Positions 52,662-62,276 of a stretch of DNA of 64,000 bases are shown here, piece after piece. The translations under genes were made by a program, and so were the position numbers. The stretch's first letter is position 1; the number at the start of each line of letters is the position of its first letter. Source of the DNA: a virus; the IMG/VR virus record IMGVR_UViG_3300020193_000004, positions 1-64,000 of that record; one strand, given 5' to 3'. The notes under the pieces are model-generated. The model worked only from the letters and a program-made list of their open reading frames with translations, did not search any database and had not been told where the DNA came from.

Positions 52662-55487
52662 CTACTTCACTGAGACGGCACGGGCATTCGAGCCCACAGC
52701 GAGCCGGTGGAGCTTCTTCTCCTCCTGCTGTACCTCGAGACCGCGCAGGAGGTGGATCATCTGCTCATCCGTGAGGCGGGCAGAGCGCCTCGCACGTGCC
52801 CCAGTCGTGGAGAACTTCGGGTCCTTGTAGCTCGACCACGCGTTCATGCCTCCCAGAACACCGCCACCCAGGAGACCAATCGCCGCGGCGCGTGGCAGGG
52901 CATCCTTCATCGGAAGGCCGCTCTTCAGGCTCTGGACGGCCGCGGTGACTACCTGCGTGTAGCCTGTGATGAGCGCACCGAGTGCTCCGACCGCCAACGT
53001 CTGCTTCAGGATCTCCCTCTTGCGCTCGTCATCGGTCTTGGCCTTCGACACCAGGCCGTCTCCGCTCCCGGGCTTCGCTGCCTCCCGGTAGTAGGCTCGC
53101 AATGCCTCGACGTACTCCTGCTCACGCTCCTGCAGCTCCTTGGGGAGCACCACCTTGGTGGGGTCCACCGCCTCCTCGAGGTGAGGGGCGAACTCCTTCA
53201 TGTAGGCCTCCATGATCGGCCTGTCGGACTTCACCAGGCGGTAAGGCTGCATGGGGAGGCGCTGCGCTGCAAGGCGGCGCTCCTTCGTCTTCTGGTCCGC
53301 TGCGGTCTTGATCGCCGCCGCCTCTGGGAGGGACCCGCGGTAGGACCACGGGCGCTCCTCCCTCAGCATCTGCGCCTTGATCTCTGGAGTGAGACCCTCC
53401 CAGGGCATCCGCTGTGAGGTCCTCAGCATCCCATTGTGCTCGTACTGGTGCGACCAAGGCGCCTGCTCCACCTTCCACCCGTGGCCGCCCTTCCCCAGGG
53501 AGTTCCAAAGACGAGTGGCCTCCGGAGAGACTTGTCCGTCGCTCTTCAGGGACGCGCCAGGCATACGACGCGCAACCTCCCCGTAGAACTTCCTTCCGAG
53601 CCCGAGGTTCCGGAACTCCTTCTCGATCTCGGTACCCATGATCTGCCCATCACGGGTCACCATCCGCCCAGCGGGCTTCCCACCGACCAGGAGCGTCCAG
53701 TGTGTCCGATCTGGATGCACCGAGCTTACTTCAGAGACCACCCGAGTCATTGCACGTAGACGACTCCCTGCCATCTTGGTGGCGCCACCCCCGGCGCGAG
53801 CCGCGAGGCCGTCCTCGAGGAGGTCCAGCATGTCCTCGACGGTGTCGCAGGGAGCCTCGGCGGTCTTGTCGAGGTTGCCGCGCAGCTGCTTGTTGCGCTC
53901 GTCCTTGTTCCACGCCACCTCGTAGGCCCACTCGTCCGGCGAGCGCTCACGCTTCAGCGGGTTGTAGAAGACGGGCTGGCCCTCGAGGACGCGACTGAGC
54001 ATGCCGGACGGCGCGATCAGGTTCATCGTGTCCTTCGCGACCTGCGTCTTCGAGAGAGGGACGCGCGTGACGTAGCGACGGATGAGGACGTGCCGCTGGT
54101 CCTCGGGACGGTGCGCCTGCCCGCCGGCGCGCACGCCGCGGGCCTCGGCCTGGTGGATCTTCTCGGGGTTGAAGTGCCCGTCGACGTTGGCGACGAAGGT
54201 GGTGTTGCCCAGGTTCAGTCCCTCGCCGCCAGCGGAGGAGAGGAGGATGACCTTCTTCGTCCCCGCCTGGTAGTCGGCGACCGCCTGTGAGCGGCTCTGC
54301 TCGGTGGAGCCCGCCTGCCCCTTGCCCATGAAGATGCCGTGCGCGATGCCGCGGTCCTTCAGGCCTTGGCTGAGGACGTCGACCCCACCCTGGATCATGT
54401 TCGAGTAGATGATGACCTGCCCGTCCGGCGTCTCCTTCAGGTGCGTCTCCACGTCGTCCAGCACCCGCTTGATCTTGGGGGAGCGCTGCGCGGACTCCGC
54501 GAGCGTCACCGACTTGTTGACGGTGTGGATGGCGTTCGAGACCTGGCGCGCCTGGGTCATCTTGTTGAAGATGTTGTTGATATCGTTAGTCTTGAGCTTC
54601 GACGAGCCGAAGCGGAACTTCAGTGCCGTCACCGGGTCCATCTTCCCGACGACGTACTGGTAGAGCTCCTGCTGCTCGGGGGTCATGTCGACCTTGACCG
54701 TCTCCACGGTCTTCTTCGGCATCGCGCCGCCACCGGTCGAGGCGTCGACGTGGTGGATGTAGGGGTTCAGCAGCAGGCGCACGACGGGGGTGTTCTGGAG
54801 CTTCCCGTCCTCGGTCATGAACCGCCGCTCGAAGTTCTCCTTCGTACCGAGGTGGTGCTGCCCGTCCGTCATCGCGTCGACGAGCGGGACCAGGTCCGCC
54901 GGCGTGTTGCTCACGATCGAGCCCGTCAGCCCGATGAAGTTGCGGTGATGCTTCCGCGCCTCGCGGAGCGCCTTACCGGTGATCCCGATGTTCTTGATCT
55001 TGTGGAGCTCGTCGTAGATGACGGTGTCCGCCCCCGAGGACTTGATGTACTTCTCGGGGTTGGTGCGGAAGAGGTCGTAGCTGACGACGTGGTAGCGCGC
55101 AGACGGGTCCGGGTCGTCTACATGACGGCCCGTGCCGTTGGCGACCTCCTCGGCGTTGCCGAACACCGCGGCCTTGTCCTTCGTGAACTTGTGCACGCCC
55201 TCGTTGGTGAAGTTCTTCCGCAGGGAGGCCGGGGTCACGATGAGCGCGCGGTCGGCCATCCCGTTCTGGCGGAGACGATCGAACGCCGCGATCGCGGTGA
55301 CGGTCTTCCCGGAACCGACGGGGTGGCTCAGGATGAGGTTGCCGTTCTGCCGCACGGCCTTCTGGACGGCGTCCTCCTGGTGCGGACGGAGCTCAACGCC
55401 AGCCTGCAGGGCCGAGCCCACAGCGGCCGCGAGCTTCTGCCCCAGGTTGACGAAGATGTGGAAGCCCTGCCGCTCTCGCATGGACAT
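52662..55487 (-). CDS. SNF2-type helicase with internal GNAT-like module (941 aa)
   Basis: Motif I HPVGSGKTVTAIAAFDRL (55-72), motif II YDELHKIKN (158-166), motif III GLTGSIVSN (186-194), then ILLSSAGGEGLNLGN (414-428, motif V) and HQAEARGVRAGGQ (445-457, motif VI) define an SF2/SNF2 translocase. Residues about 573-675 hold a GNAT-like module (TEIEKEFRNLGLGRKFYGEV) matching the 1273-aa protein. Hydrophobic C-terminal stretches (829-884) follow. Virion-carried SF2 helicases such as DarB-type proteins protect incoming DNA in some phages; the same role is possible but unproven here. Confidence 0.8.
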   Translation of the reverse strand: MSMRERQGFHIFVNLGQKLAAAVGSALQAGVELRPHQEDAVQKAVRQNGNLILSHPVGSGKTVTAIAAFDRLRQNGMADRALIVTPASLRKNFTNEGVHKFTKDKAAVFGNAEEVANGTGRHVDDPDPSARYHVVSYDLFRTNPEKYIKSSGADTVIYDELHKIKNIGITGKALREARKHHRNFIGLTGSIVSNTPADLVPLVDAMTDGQHHLGTKENFERRFMTEDGKLQNTPVVRLLLNPYIHHVDASTGGGAMPKKTVETVKVDMTPEQQELYQYVVGKMDPVTALKFRFGSSKLKTNDINNIFNKMTQARQVSNAIHTVNKSVTLAESAQRSPKIKRVLDDVETHLKETPDGQVIIYSNMIQGGVDVLSQGLKDRGIAHGIFMGKGQAGSTEQSRSQAVADYQAGTKKVILLSSAGGEGLNLGNTTFVANVDGHFNPEKIHQAEARGVRAGGQAHRPEDQRHVLIRRYVTRVPLSKTQVAKDTMNLIAPSGMLSRVLEGQPVFYNPLKRERSPDEWAYEVAWNKDERNKQLRGNLDKTAEAPCDTVEDMLDLLEDGLAARAGGGATKMAGSRLRAMTRVVSEVSSVHPDRTHWTLLVGGKPAGRMVTRDGQIMGTEIEKEFRNLGLGRKFYGEVARRMPGASLKSDGQVSPEATRLWNSLGKGGHGWKVEQAPWSHQYEHNGMLRTSQRMPWEGLTPEIKAQMLREERPWSYRGSLPEAAAIKTAADQKTKERRLAAQRLPMQPYRLVKSDRPIMEAYMKEFAPHLEEAVDPTKVVLPKELQEREQEYVEALRAYYREAAKPGSGDGLVSKAKTDDERKREILKQTLAVGALGALITGYTQVVTAAVQSLKSGLPMKDALPRAAAIGLLGGGVLGGMNAWSSYKDPKFSTTGARARRSARLTDEQMIHLLRGLEVQQEEKKLHRLAVGSNARAVSVK

Positions 55488-55499
55488 CCGGTGCTTCCC

Positions 55500-56201
55500 C
55501 TACAGACCGCTGATCAGGCCAACGACCCTGGTGGCGATCGGGAGCATCCGCTCGTACTGGATCCCGACACCTTCCTGCAGGACCGTGCCCATGGCGTCGG
55601 TCGAGAGGGAGTGGTTGGGGACGTAGCAGGCCTCGAAGTAGTAGGCGCACATCGTGTCCTCGTTACTGTCCTTCAGCATGAGGAGGATGCCAATCGGCTG
55701 CTTGAAGAGGTCGCTGGCCAGATTGAGGTAGATGTTCTCGTAGCCGGGAGGGATGACGACGTCGTGCGGGTTGGCCACCGTCGAGGCCCCGATGTTCGGG
55801 AACACGGCGGGGACGACCGTGGGCGGGACCAGGTCCTGGTAGTAGGCGTAGAGCGTCCGGAGCAGCGAGGGCCCGTGGTACATGATACGGGACAGCGAGA
55901 GGCTGCCCATCACGCGGCCAGGGATGAAGTAGCTGCGCTCGGACCCGATCTCGAAGAACCGGGCCAGCTGCATGTTGTTGCCGAGCTGGAAGCTCTGGAC
56001 CACGCCCACCGGGTAGGCGATCTGGTCGCTACTGCTGCTGCCCGCCGAGAGCGCGGCCGCGAGGAACGAAGGGCCGCCGATGTTCGCCAGACGTGGGGGA
56101 CCGGCCGCGATCAGGGTGAAGGCCGCGTTCAGAAAGCGACCGTCGACCATGCCCCCCTGTACGTACTGATCGTACGGGCTCCATTCGGAAAGCGTTGCCA
56201 T
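55500..56201 (-). CDS. probable tail tube protein (233 aa)
   Basis: Soluble, beta-rich protein with the pattern expected of a tube subunit: FFEIGSERSYFIPGRVMGSL, SLSRIMYHGPSLLRTLYAYY and a C-terminal YFEACYVPNHSLSTDAMGTV strand set. Size fits a myovirus tube protein and it lies in the sheath gene's operon, two genes downstream. The assignment rests mainly on position and fold-like pattern; another tail protein is possible. Confidence 0.5.
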   Translation of the reverse strand: MATLSEWSPYDQYVQGGMVDGRFLNAAFTLIAAGPPRLANIGGPSFLAAALSAGSSSSDQIAYPVGVVQSFQLGNNMQLARFFEIGSERSYFIPGRVMGSLSLSRIMYHGPSLLRTLYAYYQDLVPPTVVPAVFPNIGASTVANPHDVVIPPGYENIYLNLASDLFKQPIGILLMLKDSNEDTMCAYYFEACYVPNHSLSTDAMGTVLQEGVGIQYERMLPIATRVVGLISGL

Positions 56202-56279
56202 CAGGTACTCCGCAGGGAGAGGAGGTGTGCGTGGTGAAAGAGTGGTGGCCCCGGTCTAACCGGGGCCACCTACAGCCGA

Positions 56280-57710
56280 CTACCGGGCGGCGCGGACGCG
56301 GTACCAGTCGATGCTCATGACCTCGGCCTCGGCCCCGGCGTCGCGCTGGATGCAGAAGATGGGCTGGAGCATGTTGGAGTTGGTCAGGGCGCCGGCGTCG
56401 AGCGTCTGGGTGATCAGCACGCCGTTGACGTAGAACTTGACCGCGTTGAGGTCGGACGCGTCGATGCGGAACACCGTGTAGGTGTTGTCGACGATGTCCA
56501 GCGTGCTGTCGTTGTCGTCGTCGTCGAGGGTACCGTCGTCGGACTCGATGAGGATGTTCAGGTTCGCGCCTTCGACCCGGAACCAGAGGTTCGAGACGAC
56601 GGCGTCGAGCCCGTCCTCGGCGTTGGTGTGTGCGGAGCAGAGCCCCACGACCGCGCGCTGGTCGGCGGAGAAGGTGGCGCCGTCGAAGTTGATCTTGAGG
56701 CGGGCCTCGAAGATCGGGTTCTTCGTGGGGTCGAAGACCAGCTGGTCGCCGAAGGTGAGCTGTCCGGCTTGGGCTTCCGAGGTGCCGTCGTGGGTGAGGG
56801 CCCAGACGCCGCCGGCGACATCGGCCACGAAGTCGCCGGCGATGTTGGCGGTCTGCAGGTCCTTGGCGAGGGGTGCCGGCAAGGTGCCGGCGGCGTCGAG
56901 CTCAAAGTCGTACGACTTGCAGAAGAAGCTCCCGCCGATGGCGCCCCAGGGCTCGCTGTCGGCGACGAGGGCGGTCTCGTAGGCGAGTACGTCGTCCACC
57001 CACAGGCGGAGCATGTAGACCTTGCCCGAGGCGAGCGCGGTCGCATCGAAGTCGAAGGTGATCGCCGTGTCGGTGTAGATGGTGATGCCGGTCTTCGAGA
57101 CGGAGCCGTCGACCGCGACGGTGTCGATCTGGAGCACGGGGAGGCTCCCCGTACCGCCGTCGACCGTCACGGTCTCGTCGGCGTCGATGTCGCCGGCGGT
57201 GCCCACGGTTGCCTGGACCATGAACTTCGCCACCGCATCGGCGTTGATCGCCGCGACGATCTCGGCCGCTGTCGAGGCCCCGCCCGCACCGCCACCGTCG
57301 GAGCCGTGCACGATCTCGATCGTACCGGCCGCGGCGTCCGCGGTGATTGCGAGGGCCGCGTTGGTGTCCTCGATGGTGACCGTGATGGTCTGCTCGCCGG
57401 GGACCACCGCGGTGAAGGTCACCTGGCCGGTGCTGTCTGCCTGGGTCCCGGTCGACTTCGTCGCGCTGTCGATGAGGTTGGTCCCGGTGATGACCAGGTC
57501 CTGGTGCTGGATGAGGGCAAGCCACCCGATCTCCCGGCTGAGCGACTGGACCGCCGGGTAGTAGGAGTCGGACCGCGCCTCGATGATCTTGAGCGCGTCG
57601 AAGATGGCGTTATCGCGCTCGTCCAGCACGCGGTGCCTGCGGAGGGTGAGCTGCTCCTTCACGCGCTCGTAGTTGGTGACGCTCGAGAAGGCCTTGGAGT
57701 CGGTCGACAT
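56280..57710 (-). CDS. virion surface protein with lectin-like C-terminal domain (476 aa)
   Basis: ATG chosen with GGAG upstream; a longer frame begins in unlikely Ser/Arg-rich sequence. A helical N-terminus (NAIFDALKIIEARSDSYYPA) anchors it. The middle has a beta repeat unit (STAAEIVAAINADAVAKFMV) like those in the sheath gene. The last 200 residues (PIFEARLKINFDGATFSADQ, then SNLWFRVEG) resemble a concanavalin A/LamG-like sandwich, often carbohydrate-binding. Probably a tail decoration or adhesin. Confidence 0.6.
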   Translation of the reverse strand: MSTDSKAFSSVTNYERVKEQLTLRRHRVLDERDNAIFDALKIIEARSDSYYPAVQSLSREIGWLALIQHQDLVITGTNLIDSATKSTGTQADSTGQVTFTAVVPGEQTITVTIEDTNAALAITADAAAGTIEIVHGSDGGGAGGASTAAEIVAAINADAVAKFMVQATVGTAGDIDADETVTVDGGTGSLPVLQIDTVAVDGSVSKTGITIYTDTAITFDFDATALASGKVYMLRLWVDDVLAYETALVADSEPWGAIGGSFFCKSYDFELDAAGTLPAPLAKDLQTANIAGDFVADVAGGVWALTHDGTSEAQAGQLTFGDQLVFDPTKNPIFEARLKINFDGATFSADQRAVVGLCSAHTNAEDGLDAVVSNLWFRVEGANLNILIESDDGTLDDDDNDSTLDIVDNTYTVFRIDASDLNAVKFYVNGVLITQTLDAGALTNSNMLQPIFCIQRDAGAEAEVMSIDWYRVRAAR

Positions 57711-57747
57711 GGGAGGATTCTCCGCAGATTGAGGCAGTTGAAGTGTA

Positions 57748-60700
57748 TCAAGAGACGATGGTGATCTTGATCTTGTTGCAGGGGTAGACCGGCTCGACCG
57801 AGACATCAATGAGGACGGTGTCGGGCGCGTCGGTATCCTGCAGCAGCTTCGTGAGCTCGGCCTTGCGGACCACGCCGAGCAGCTCCGCGTAGTCCAGGAA
57901 GCCCTCGTTGCAGAGGGTCAGCTGGTCGAGGAAGCCGCTAGTGATGACGGACCGCCCGATGAACACGCGGTTCGTCGCCCGCAGGCCCTTCGCGAGCCAG
58001 TCGATCGCCTTCGTGATCGACAGCTCCTTGGTCTGGATGCTGGTCGGGTCGGTCGACAGCTGCTTCCGCGCGACCGGCACACCGCCCAGGTTGACCATCA
58101 CGTAGCGGCCGGCGTCGGCGATGGTGTCGAGCTGCTTCCCATTGTAGGTGTCGTCGGTCCCATACACCCGGGTGAAGCCCGCGACCGGGAAGTTCGTGAA
58201 CGGCTGCTGCGGGGGCTGCTCCGCCACCATACCGGCGATGGCCGCCGCCAGGTAGAAGCCCTCCACGTTCTGGGTCACGCCGTCGATGCTCGTGTCGACC
58301 GAGTCGCACGCCAGGTAGTAAACCCGGCGGTGCGCGAAAGCCGCGGCCTGCGACGCCGCGGCAGACGCCTCGGCGGCCAGGTCGGGGATCGTGGTCCCGG
58401 TCACGTAGAGCCTGTCGCCGCGGATCTTGAGCGTCCAGTCCGCGGCGGACAGCTCCTCGTCAAGGGTCTCGGTCGTGAAGAACCCGTCCGTGTTCTCGCC
58501 GTCCGCGAAGGTCACGCGCAGCGCGATGACCACGCCGTTGACCTCCTGCACGGAGTAGCGGCGGAGCTCCGAGACGCCCAGGGTCGTTACGACCAGCTCG
58601 AGGTAGAGGTTGTCGTCGACCGAGATCTCGTCCGAGGGGTCGATGCCGTTCTCGATGAGGTCCGACGCCGGGTTCACGTCGAGCGTGAACGAGTTCTCGG
58701 TCCCGTTGCTCTCCCCGTTCTCGCCGCTGGCCACGGTGACGGTGACCGCACGGTCCGGCAGCGCCGCCCAGATGAAGAGAATGCGCTCGCCGCGCTCCTC
58801 GGGGGCGCTCATCGCCTGGACGTGCGTGGACAGCAGCCCCTGCACGTACTCGTCGGCGGTGAGCGGCGCGATGGCGTAGACCTCCTTGCTCTCGATGTAC
58901 TCGATCGCGCGGCTCCATCCGTCCAGTGTCCCGTAGGGCGCGGCCGCACTCTCCTCGTCGATGCCGAGGGCGCTGATGGTTTGCGTCGGGCTGTTGGCGA
59001 GGGCCAGGAAGACGCCCAGGCACAGCGGGTTGTTGATGCTGATCGGTCCGATGGACGCCTCGAGGATCTCGGTACTCTCGAATGTCAGGAGCGCCGGGTC
59101 CTCCGCCGAGGCCGTCACGTCCTTCCGCAGCGCCGTGTACGGGATGTACACGTCGGCGAGGGCCGAGGCGAGCGAGAATGGGATGCCAGAGCTCCGGTTG
59201 CGCAGGATGTTGGGGCCGATGTGTACCGCACCGTCCCCGTCCAGGTAGAAGTCGGGGTCCGGGCGCCCTGCTCCCTCGTCGGTGCCGGTGATGCCGAAGA
59301 CCGTGTCCGCGGTAGAGGTGGAGTCGATCGCCACCTTCGACGCGGCGCCTGCGAGCAGGCTGGTCAGGACCAGCTTGCGGGTGTCCTCGGAAGCCACGTC
59401 TTCCGCACCATCGACGAGCTCGTTGATATCGTCGATGGCGGCCTGCAGCGAGTTCGTCGCGAACGTGATCTCGTAGTCGTACGGGTTGTCATCGAGGTTG
59501 AAGATCAGGATGGTGCTCTTGAGAGCGTCGGCGCCGCCGTCGTCCGCGTTGGTCCCGTTGGCTGCGCCCGCGTCGTTGTACGCCGCGGGGTCGACGTCGA
59601 AGCCCATCGCTGTGAAGCCGGCCTGCAGTGCGGCCGCCTCCAGCTCCATCACGACCCCACCGTCGATGGTGCGCACGGACACGACGTCGTTGTCGGCGCT
59701 GAACCACTCTACGAGACGCTTCGCTGCGGCGGTGATGCCGTTGAAGTTCGCCGCCGCGTTGAGCAGCTCGGTGAGCTCCTCAGCATCTGCCGAGCCGGCC
59801 ATCGCGTAGGTAGCCGTGCCTGTAATGGTGGTAGTGGTGCCGCCACCGTCGTCCGACCAGGTGAAGACGATGTCTGCGGGGGTGATACCACTGGGAGTAC
59901 CACCGAGCCACGTGGCCACGGCCTGCGCGTCGGACGCGCCGGAATCAAAGAGAACGTCGCGCAAGTTGGTACCGCCAGTACGGTCCGCGATCGTGATCGA
60001 CGCCGCGCCCGTGACCGTGATCTCGAACTGCTCGTCATCGAAATCGAAGATCACGGAGACAAGGCCCGACGCGGCACCGGCGCCGACCATCGCGGCCTCG
60101 AGCTGCGTCTCGAGGTCGGCGGCGAGCTCGTTCAGCGTCAGGCCCGTCCCGGTCGATAGCGAGATCACCACGGCGGCGGGGTTGCCGCCGGCGACGCCGG
60201 TCGTGGAGAAGTCGAAGCCGGAAGTGGCTCCCACGGTGAGGATGCCACCGAGGCCGCTGAAGTCCGTGACGCCGCCGACAGAGTCGAGCTGCGCGGGAGC
60301 GTCGCCAGTATCGTCGTGGAACCCGAGGAATCGGAACCCGTCGGTCTCGTCCACAGCGGTGATGGCGAGCGTCACGCTCGCGCCACCCTCGATCGTGGTG
60401 ATGGTGATCGTGCCGGTCGTGTCCGCCCCGCCGGAGTTCGTCATCGTCGCGATGGGGATGCCGCCGTCGTAGATGGTCGGGTCGAGGGTTCCATCGGTGG
60501 AGCCGAAGGCCTCGCAGAGCTTATCGGTCAGTGCCGCGAGCGTCCCCGCGTCCGTCGCCAGCGACACCGCCGCCGTGGTGACGGTGTGGGTGCCCTTCGA
60601 GTCCTCGATGGTGAGCTCGTAGACCTTCGTGGTCAGGTCGACCATGGGCAGGGCGAAGAAGTCGCTCGTGAGCGCTGCCTGGGTCGCGAACTCGACGTCC

Positions 60701-62274
60701 TTGCCGGTGTCGGTGGTCGCGGCGGTGGTCGAGAACAGGAGCGCGGTGTTGGCCGTGCCCGTGGACTTCACGGTAACAGACTGGTCTGCGCCGGCCTTCG
60801 TGGTCGTGAGCACGAGACGGTTGTCGACGGAGATGCTGATCGTGAGCTGGCCGAACTCGTCTGCGGCGGCCAGCAGATCCTTGAGCTCCGTGCGCGTGTA
60901 CGGGCCGCCGGCGAAGGTGTAGGTGACCTCCTCGCCCTCGACGCCGTCCTCAGTCACCTGGAAGATCAGCGTGAGGCTGGCCAGGCTCAGCGAGGCGGCG
61001 ATGGCGCCGGTGCTCTGCACGTAGGCCGAGCGGGACGCGAGCCCCTGGTTGGAACCGGTGAGCGTGGCGGCCTCGCCCTCGGGGGTGATCGAGCCGTACT
61101 CGAGCGCCTGCGCCCGGAAGTACGCGTACTTCGGCGCGAATGGGGTGCCGTGGTTCTCGGTGTTCACCTCGATGGTGTCGTAGACGCGGTTCGTGGGGTT
61201 CCCGTCGTCGTCGAACGTCGAGAGGCTGCTGTTGAGCTTGCCGATCTTGAACCGGCTGGCCTCGATCTTGGTGATCTCCCCGCTGCCGACCTGTGAGCCG
61301 TCGGCCCACATCTGGTCTCCGGGCTTCGCCGCCGTTGCTGCTGCGAGCGGCACCGTGGCGGACGTCCCGGTGTAGGTGACCGCGGCCGCCTTCGAGGTGT
61401 TGAAGGTCTCGTCGAGGTCGACCTGGCCTGCCCAGAGGAGGTTGGCGGTGGGAGCCGCGTCGAAGGAGAGCTGCTCGCTGTCGTCCTCGAAGTAGCCGCC
61501 ACGGTAGAACTCGAGCCACGGCGTGGTGAGGTCGCTGTCCTCGTCGTCCTGTCCGCGGAAGCCCGCGCCCTCGACGCGGTACTCCTTGGAGGCGTCGAAC
61601 GAGGCGCCGAAGAGGATGGTGAGGGCCGAGGTCCCGGCTCGGATGGTGATACTCGAGGTTGCGCCGAAGGTCGGCGAGGTGAGCTGCACCTTGTCCGAGC
61701 CGCTGACGTCGACCACCGTGGCGACCTCGGAACCGACGGCCTCGTTGATTGCCTCCGCGACCTCCTCTGCCGTCAGGGTCCCGACGAAGGTCACGGTGAT
61801 GTCGGAGGAGACGTTCACGGGGTTCACGACGTCGAAGGCGAACGTGAACGCGTCCCCCACGGTGGCGTCGAAGGCGAACGAGTCGCCGACAGAGGTGCGC
61901 AGCGCCGCGGCGCGGCACTTGTTCATCAGCTTGAGGAACGCCGAGCCGTACGAGTCGTTGCTGCCGCGGTCGAGCGTGCGGACACTCCCGCCGAAGTACA
62001 GCGAGACCCCGACGGTCTCCTCGTCGATGTTGAGCTCGTCGATGTTCTCGCGGGGGTCCGGGAAGTCCGCCTGCGGGATGAACATCGACGCTTGGTTGTA
62101 GCGTGCGTCGGGGTACTTCGCATCGCTGTTCAGCCCGCCGTCGCTGTCGAGGACCTCGATGATCTGACGACAGACGCCCATGACGAGAGGGACGAGGGCG
62201 GGAGACGAGGGCGTGGAAGAACTCGACGCGATTTCCTGCGTGATCTCGACACCGGGGCGGTTGCTGGATGCCAT
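57748..62274 (-). CDS. giant tail-sheath-like protein (1508 aa)
   Basis: N-terminus SNRPGVEITQEIASSSSTPS and C-terminal 450 residues (YLAAAIAGMVAEQPPQQPFT, then NFPVAGFTRVYG; AIDWLAKGLRATNRVFIGRS) match contractile-tail sheath proteins. Ordinary sheaths are about 400-700 residues; this one carries an extra N-proximal and central region (about 130-1000) built of at least six repeated beta units of about 90 residues, such as VTFVGTLTAEEVAEAINEAV ... VQLTSPTFGATSSITIRAG. The repeats resemble flagellin hook-IN-type motifs. It polymerises around the tube and contracts on infection. Confidence 0.75.
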   Translation of the reverse strand: MASSNRPGVEITQEIASSSSTPSSPALVPLVMGVCRQIIEVLDSDGGLNSDAKYPDARYNQASMFIPQADFPDPRENIDELNIDEETVGVSLYFGGSVRTLDRGSNDSYGSAFLKLMNKCRAAALRTSVGDSFAFDATVGDAFTFAFDVVNPVNVSSDITVTFVGTLTAEEVAEAINEAVGSEVATVVDVSGSDKVQLTSPTFGATSSITIRAGTSALTILFGASFDASKEYRVEGAGFRGQDDEDSDLTTPWLEFYRGGYFEDDSEQLSFDAAPTANLLWAGQVDLDETFNTSKAAAVTYTGTSATVPLAAATAAKPGDQMWADGSQVGSGEITKIEASRFKIGKLNSSLSTFDDDGNPTNRVYDTIEVNTENHGTPFAPKYAYFRAQALEYGSITPEGEAATLTGSNQGLASRSAYVQSTGAIAASLSLASLTLIFQVTEDGVEGEEVTYTFAGGPYTRTELKDLLAAADEFGQLTISISVDNRLVLTTTKAGADQSVTVKSTGTANTALLFSTTAATTDTGKDVEFATQAALTSDFFALPMVDLTTKVYELTIEDSKGTHTVTTAAVSLATDAGTLAALTDKLCEAFGSTDGTLDPTIYDGGIPIATMTNSGGADTTGTITITTIEGGASVTLAITAVDETDGFRFLGFHDDTGDAPAQLDSVGGVTDFSGLGGILTVGATSGFDFSTTGVAGGNPAAVVISLSTGTGLTLNELAADLETQLEAAMVGAGAASGLVSVIFDFDDEQFEITVTGAASITIADRTGGTNLRDVLFDSGASDAQAVATWLGGTPSGITPADIVFTWSDDGGGTTTTITGTATYAMAGSADAEELTELLNAAANFNGITAAAKRLVEWFSADNDVVSVRTIDGGVVMELEAAALQAGFTAMGFDVDPAAYNDAGAANGTNADDGGADALKSTILIFNLDDNPYDYEITFATNSLQAAIDDINELVDGAEDVASEDTRKLVLTSLLAGAASKVAIDSTSTADTVFGITGTDEGAGRPDPDFYLDGDGAVHIGPNILRNRSSGIPFSLASALADVYIPYTALRKDVTASAEDPALLTFESTEILEASIGPISINNPLCLGVFLALANSPTQTISALGIDEESAAAPYGTLDGWSRAIEYIESKEVYAIAPLTADEYVQGLLSTHVQAMSAPEERGERILFIWAALPDRAVTVTVASGENGESNGTENSFTLDVNPASDLIENGIDPSDEISVDDNLYLELVVTTLGVSELRRYSVQEVNGVVIALRVTFADGENTDGFFTTETLDEELSAADWTLKIRGDRLYVTGTTIPDLAAEASAAASQAAAFAHRRVYYLACDSVDTSIDGVTQNVEGFYLAAAIAGMVAEQPPQQPFTNFPVAGFTRVYGTDDTYNGKQLDTIADAGRYVMVNLGGVPVARKQLSTDPTSIQTKELSITKAIDWLAKGLRATNRVFIGRSVITSGFLDQLTLCNEGFLDYAELLGVVRKAELTKLLQDTDAPDTVLIDVSVEPVYPCNKIKITIVS
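59286..61890 (-). repeat. coding repeats: about six beta units inside the sheath gene
   Basis: Protein-level repeats at residues about 130-222, 431-515, 545-652, 681-777, 800-892 and 918-996, each strand-rich with a central helix and a terminal [IL]-x-x-G. Diverged at DNA level. They probably form surface-exposed domains on the tail. Confidence 0.55.
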
Positions 62275-62276
62275 GT

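Noticed and set aside
54339-56237. long open plus-strand frame across the helicase and tube genes
   Set aside because: Rich in Val/Asp/Arg/Leu in the pattern expected from the antisense of GC-rich codons; no ribosome site; the opposite strand encodes clear helicase motifs.
58330-60159. long plus-strand frame opposite the sheath gene
   Set aside because: Antisense shadow of a high-GC gene, low-complexity Arg/Val/Gly composition, no homology-like motif.
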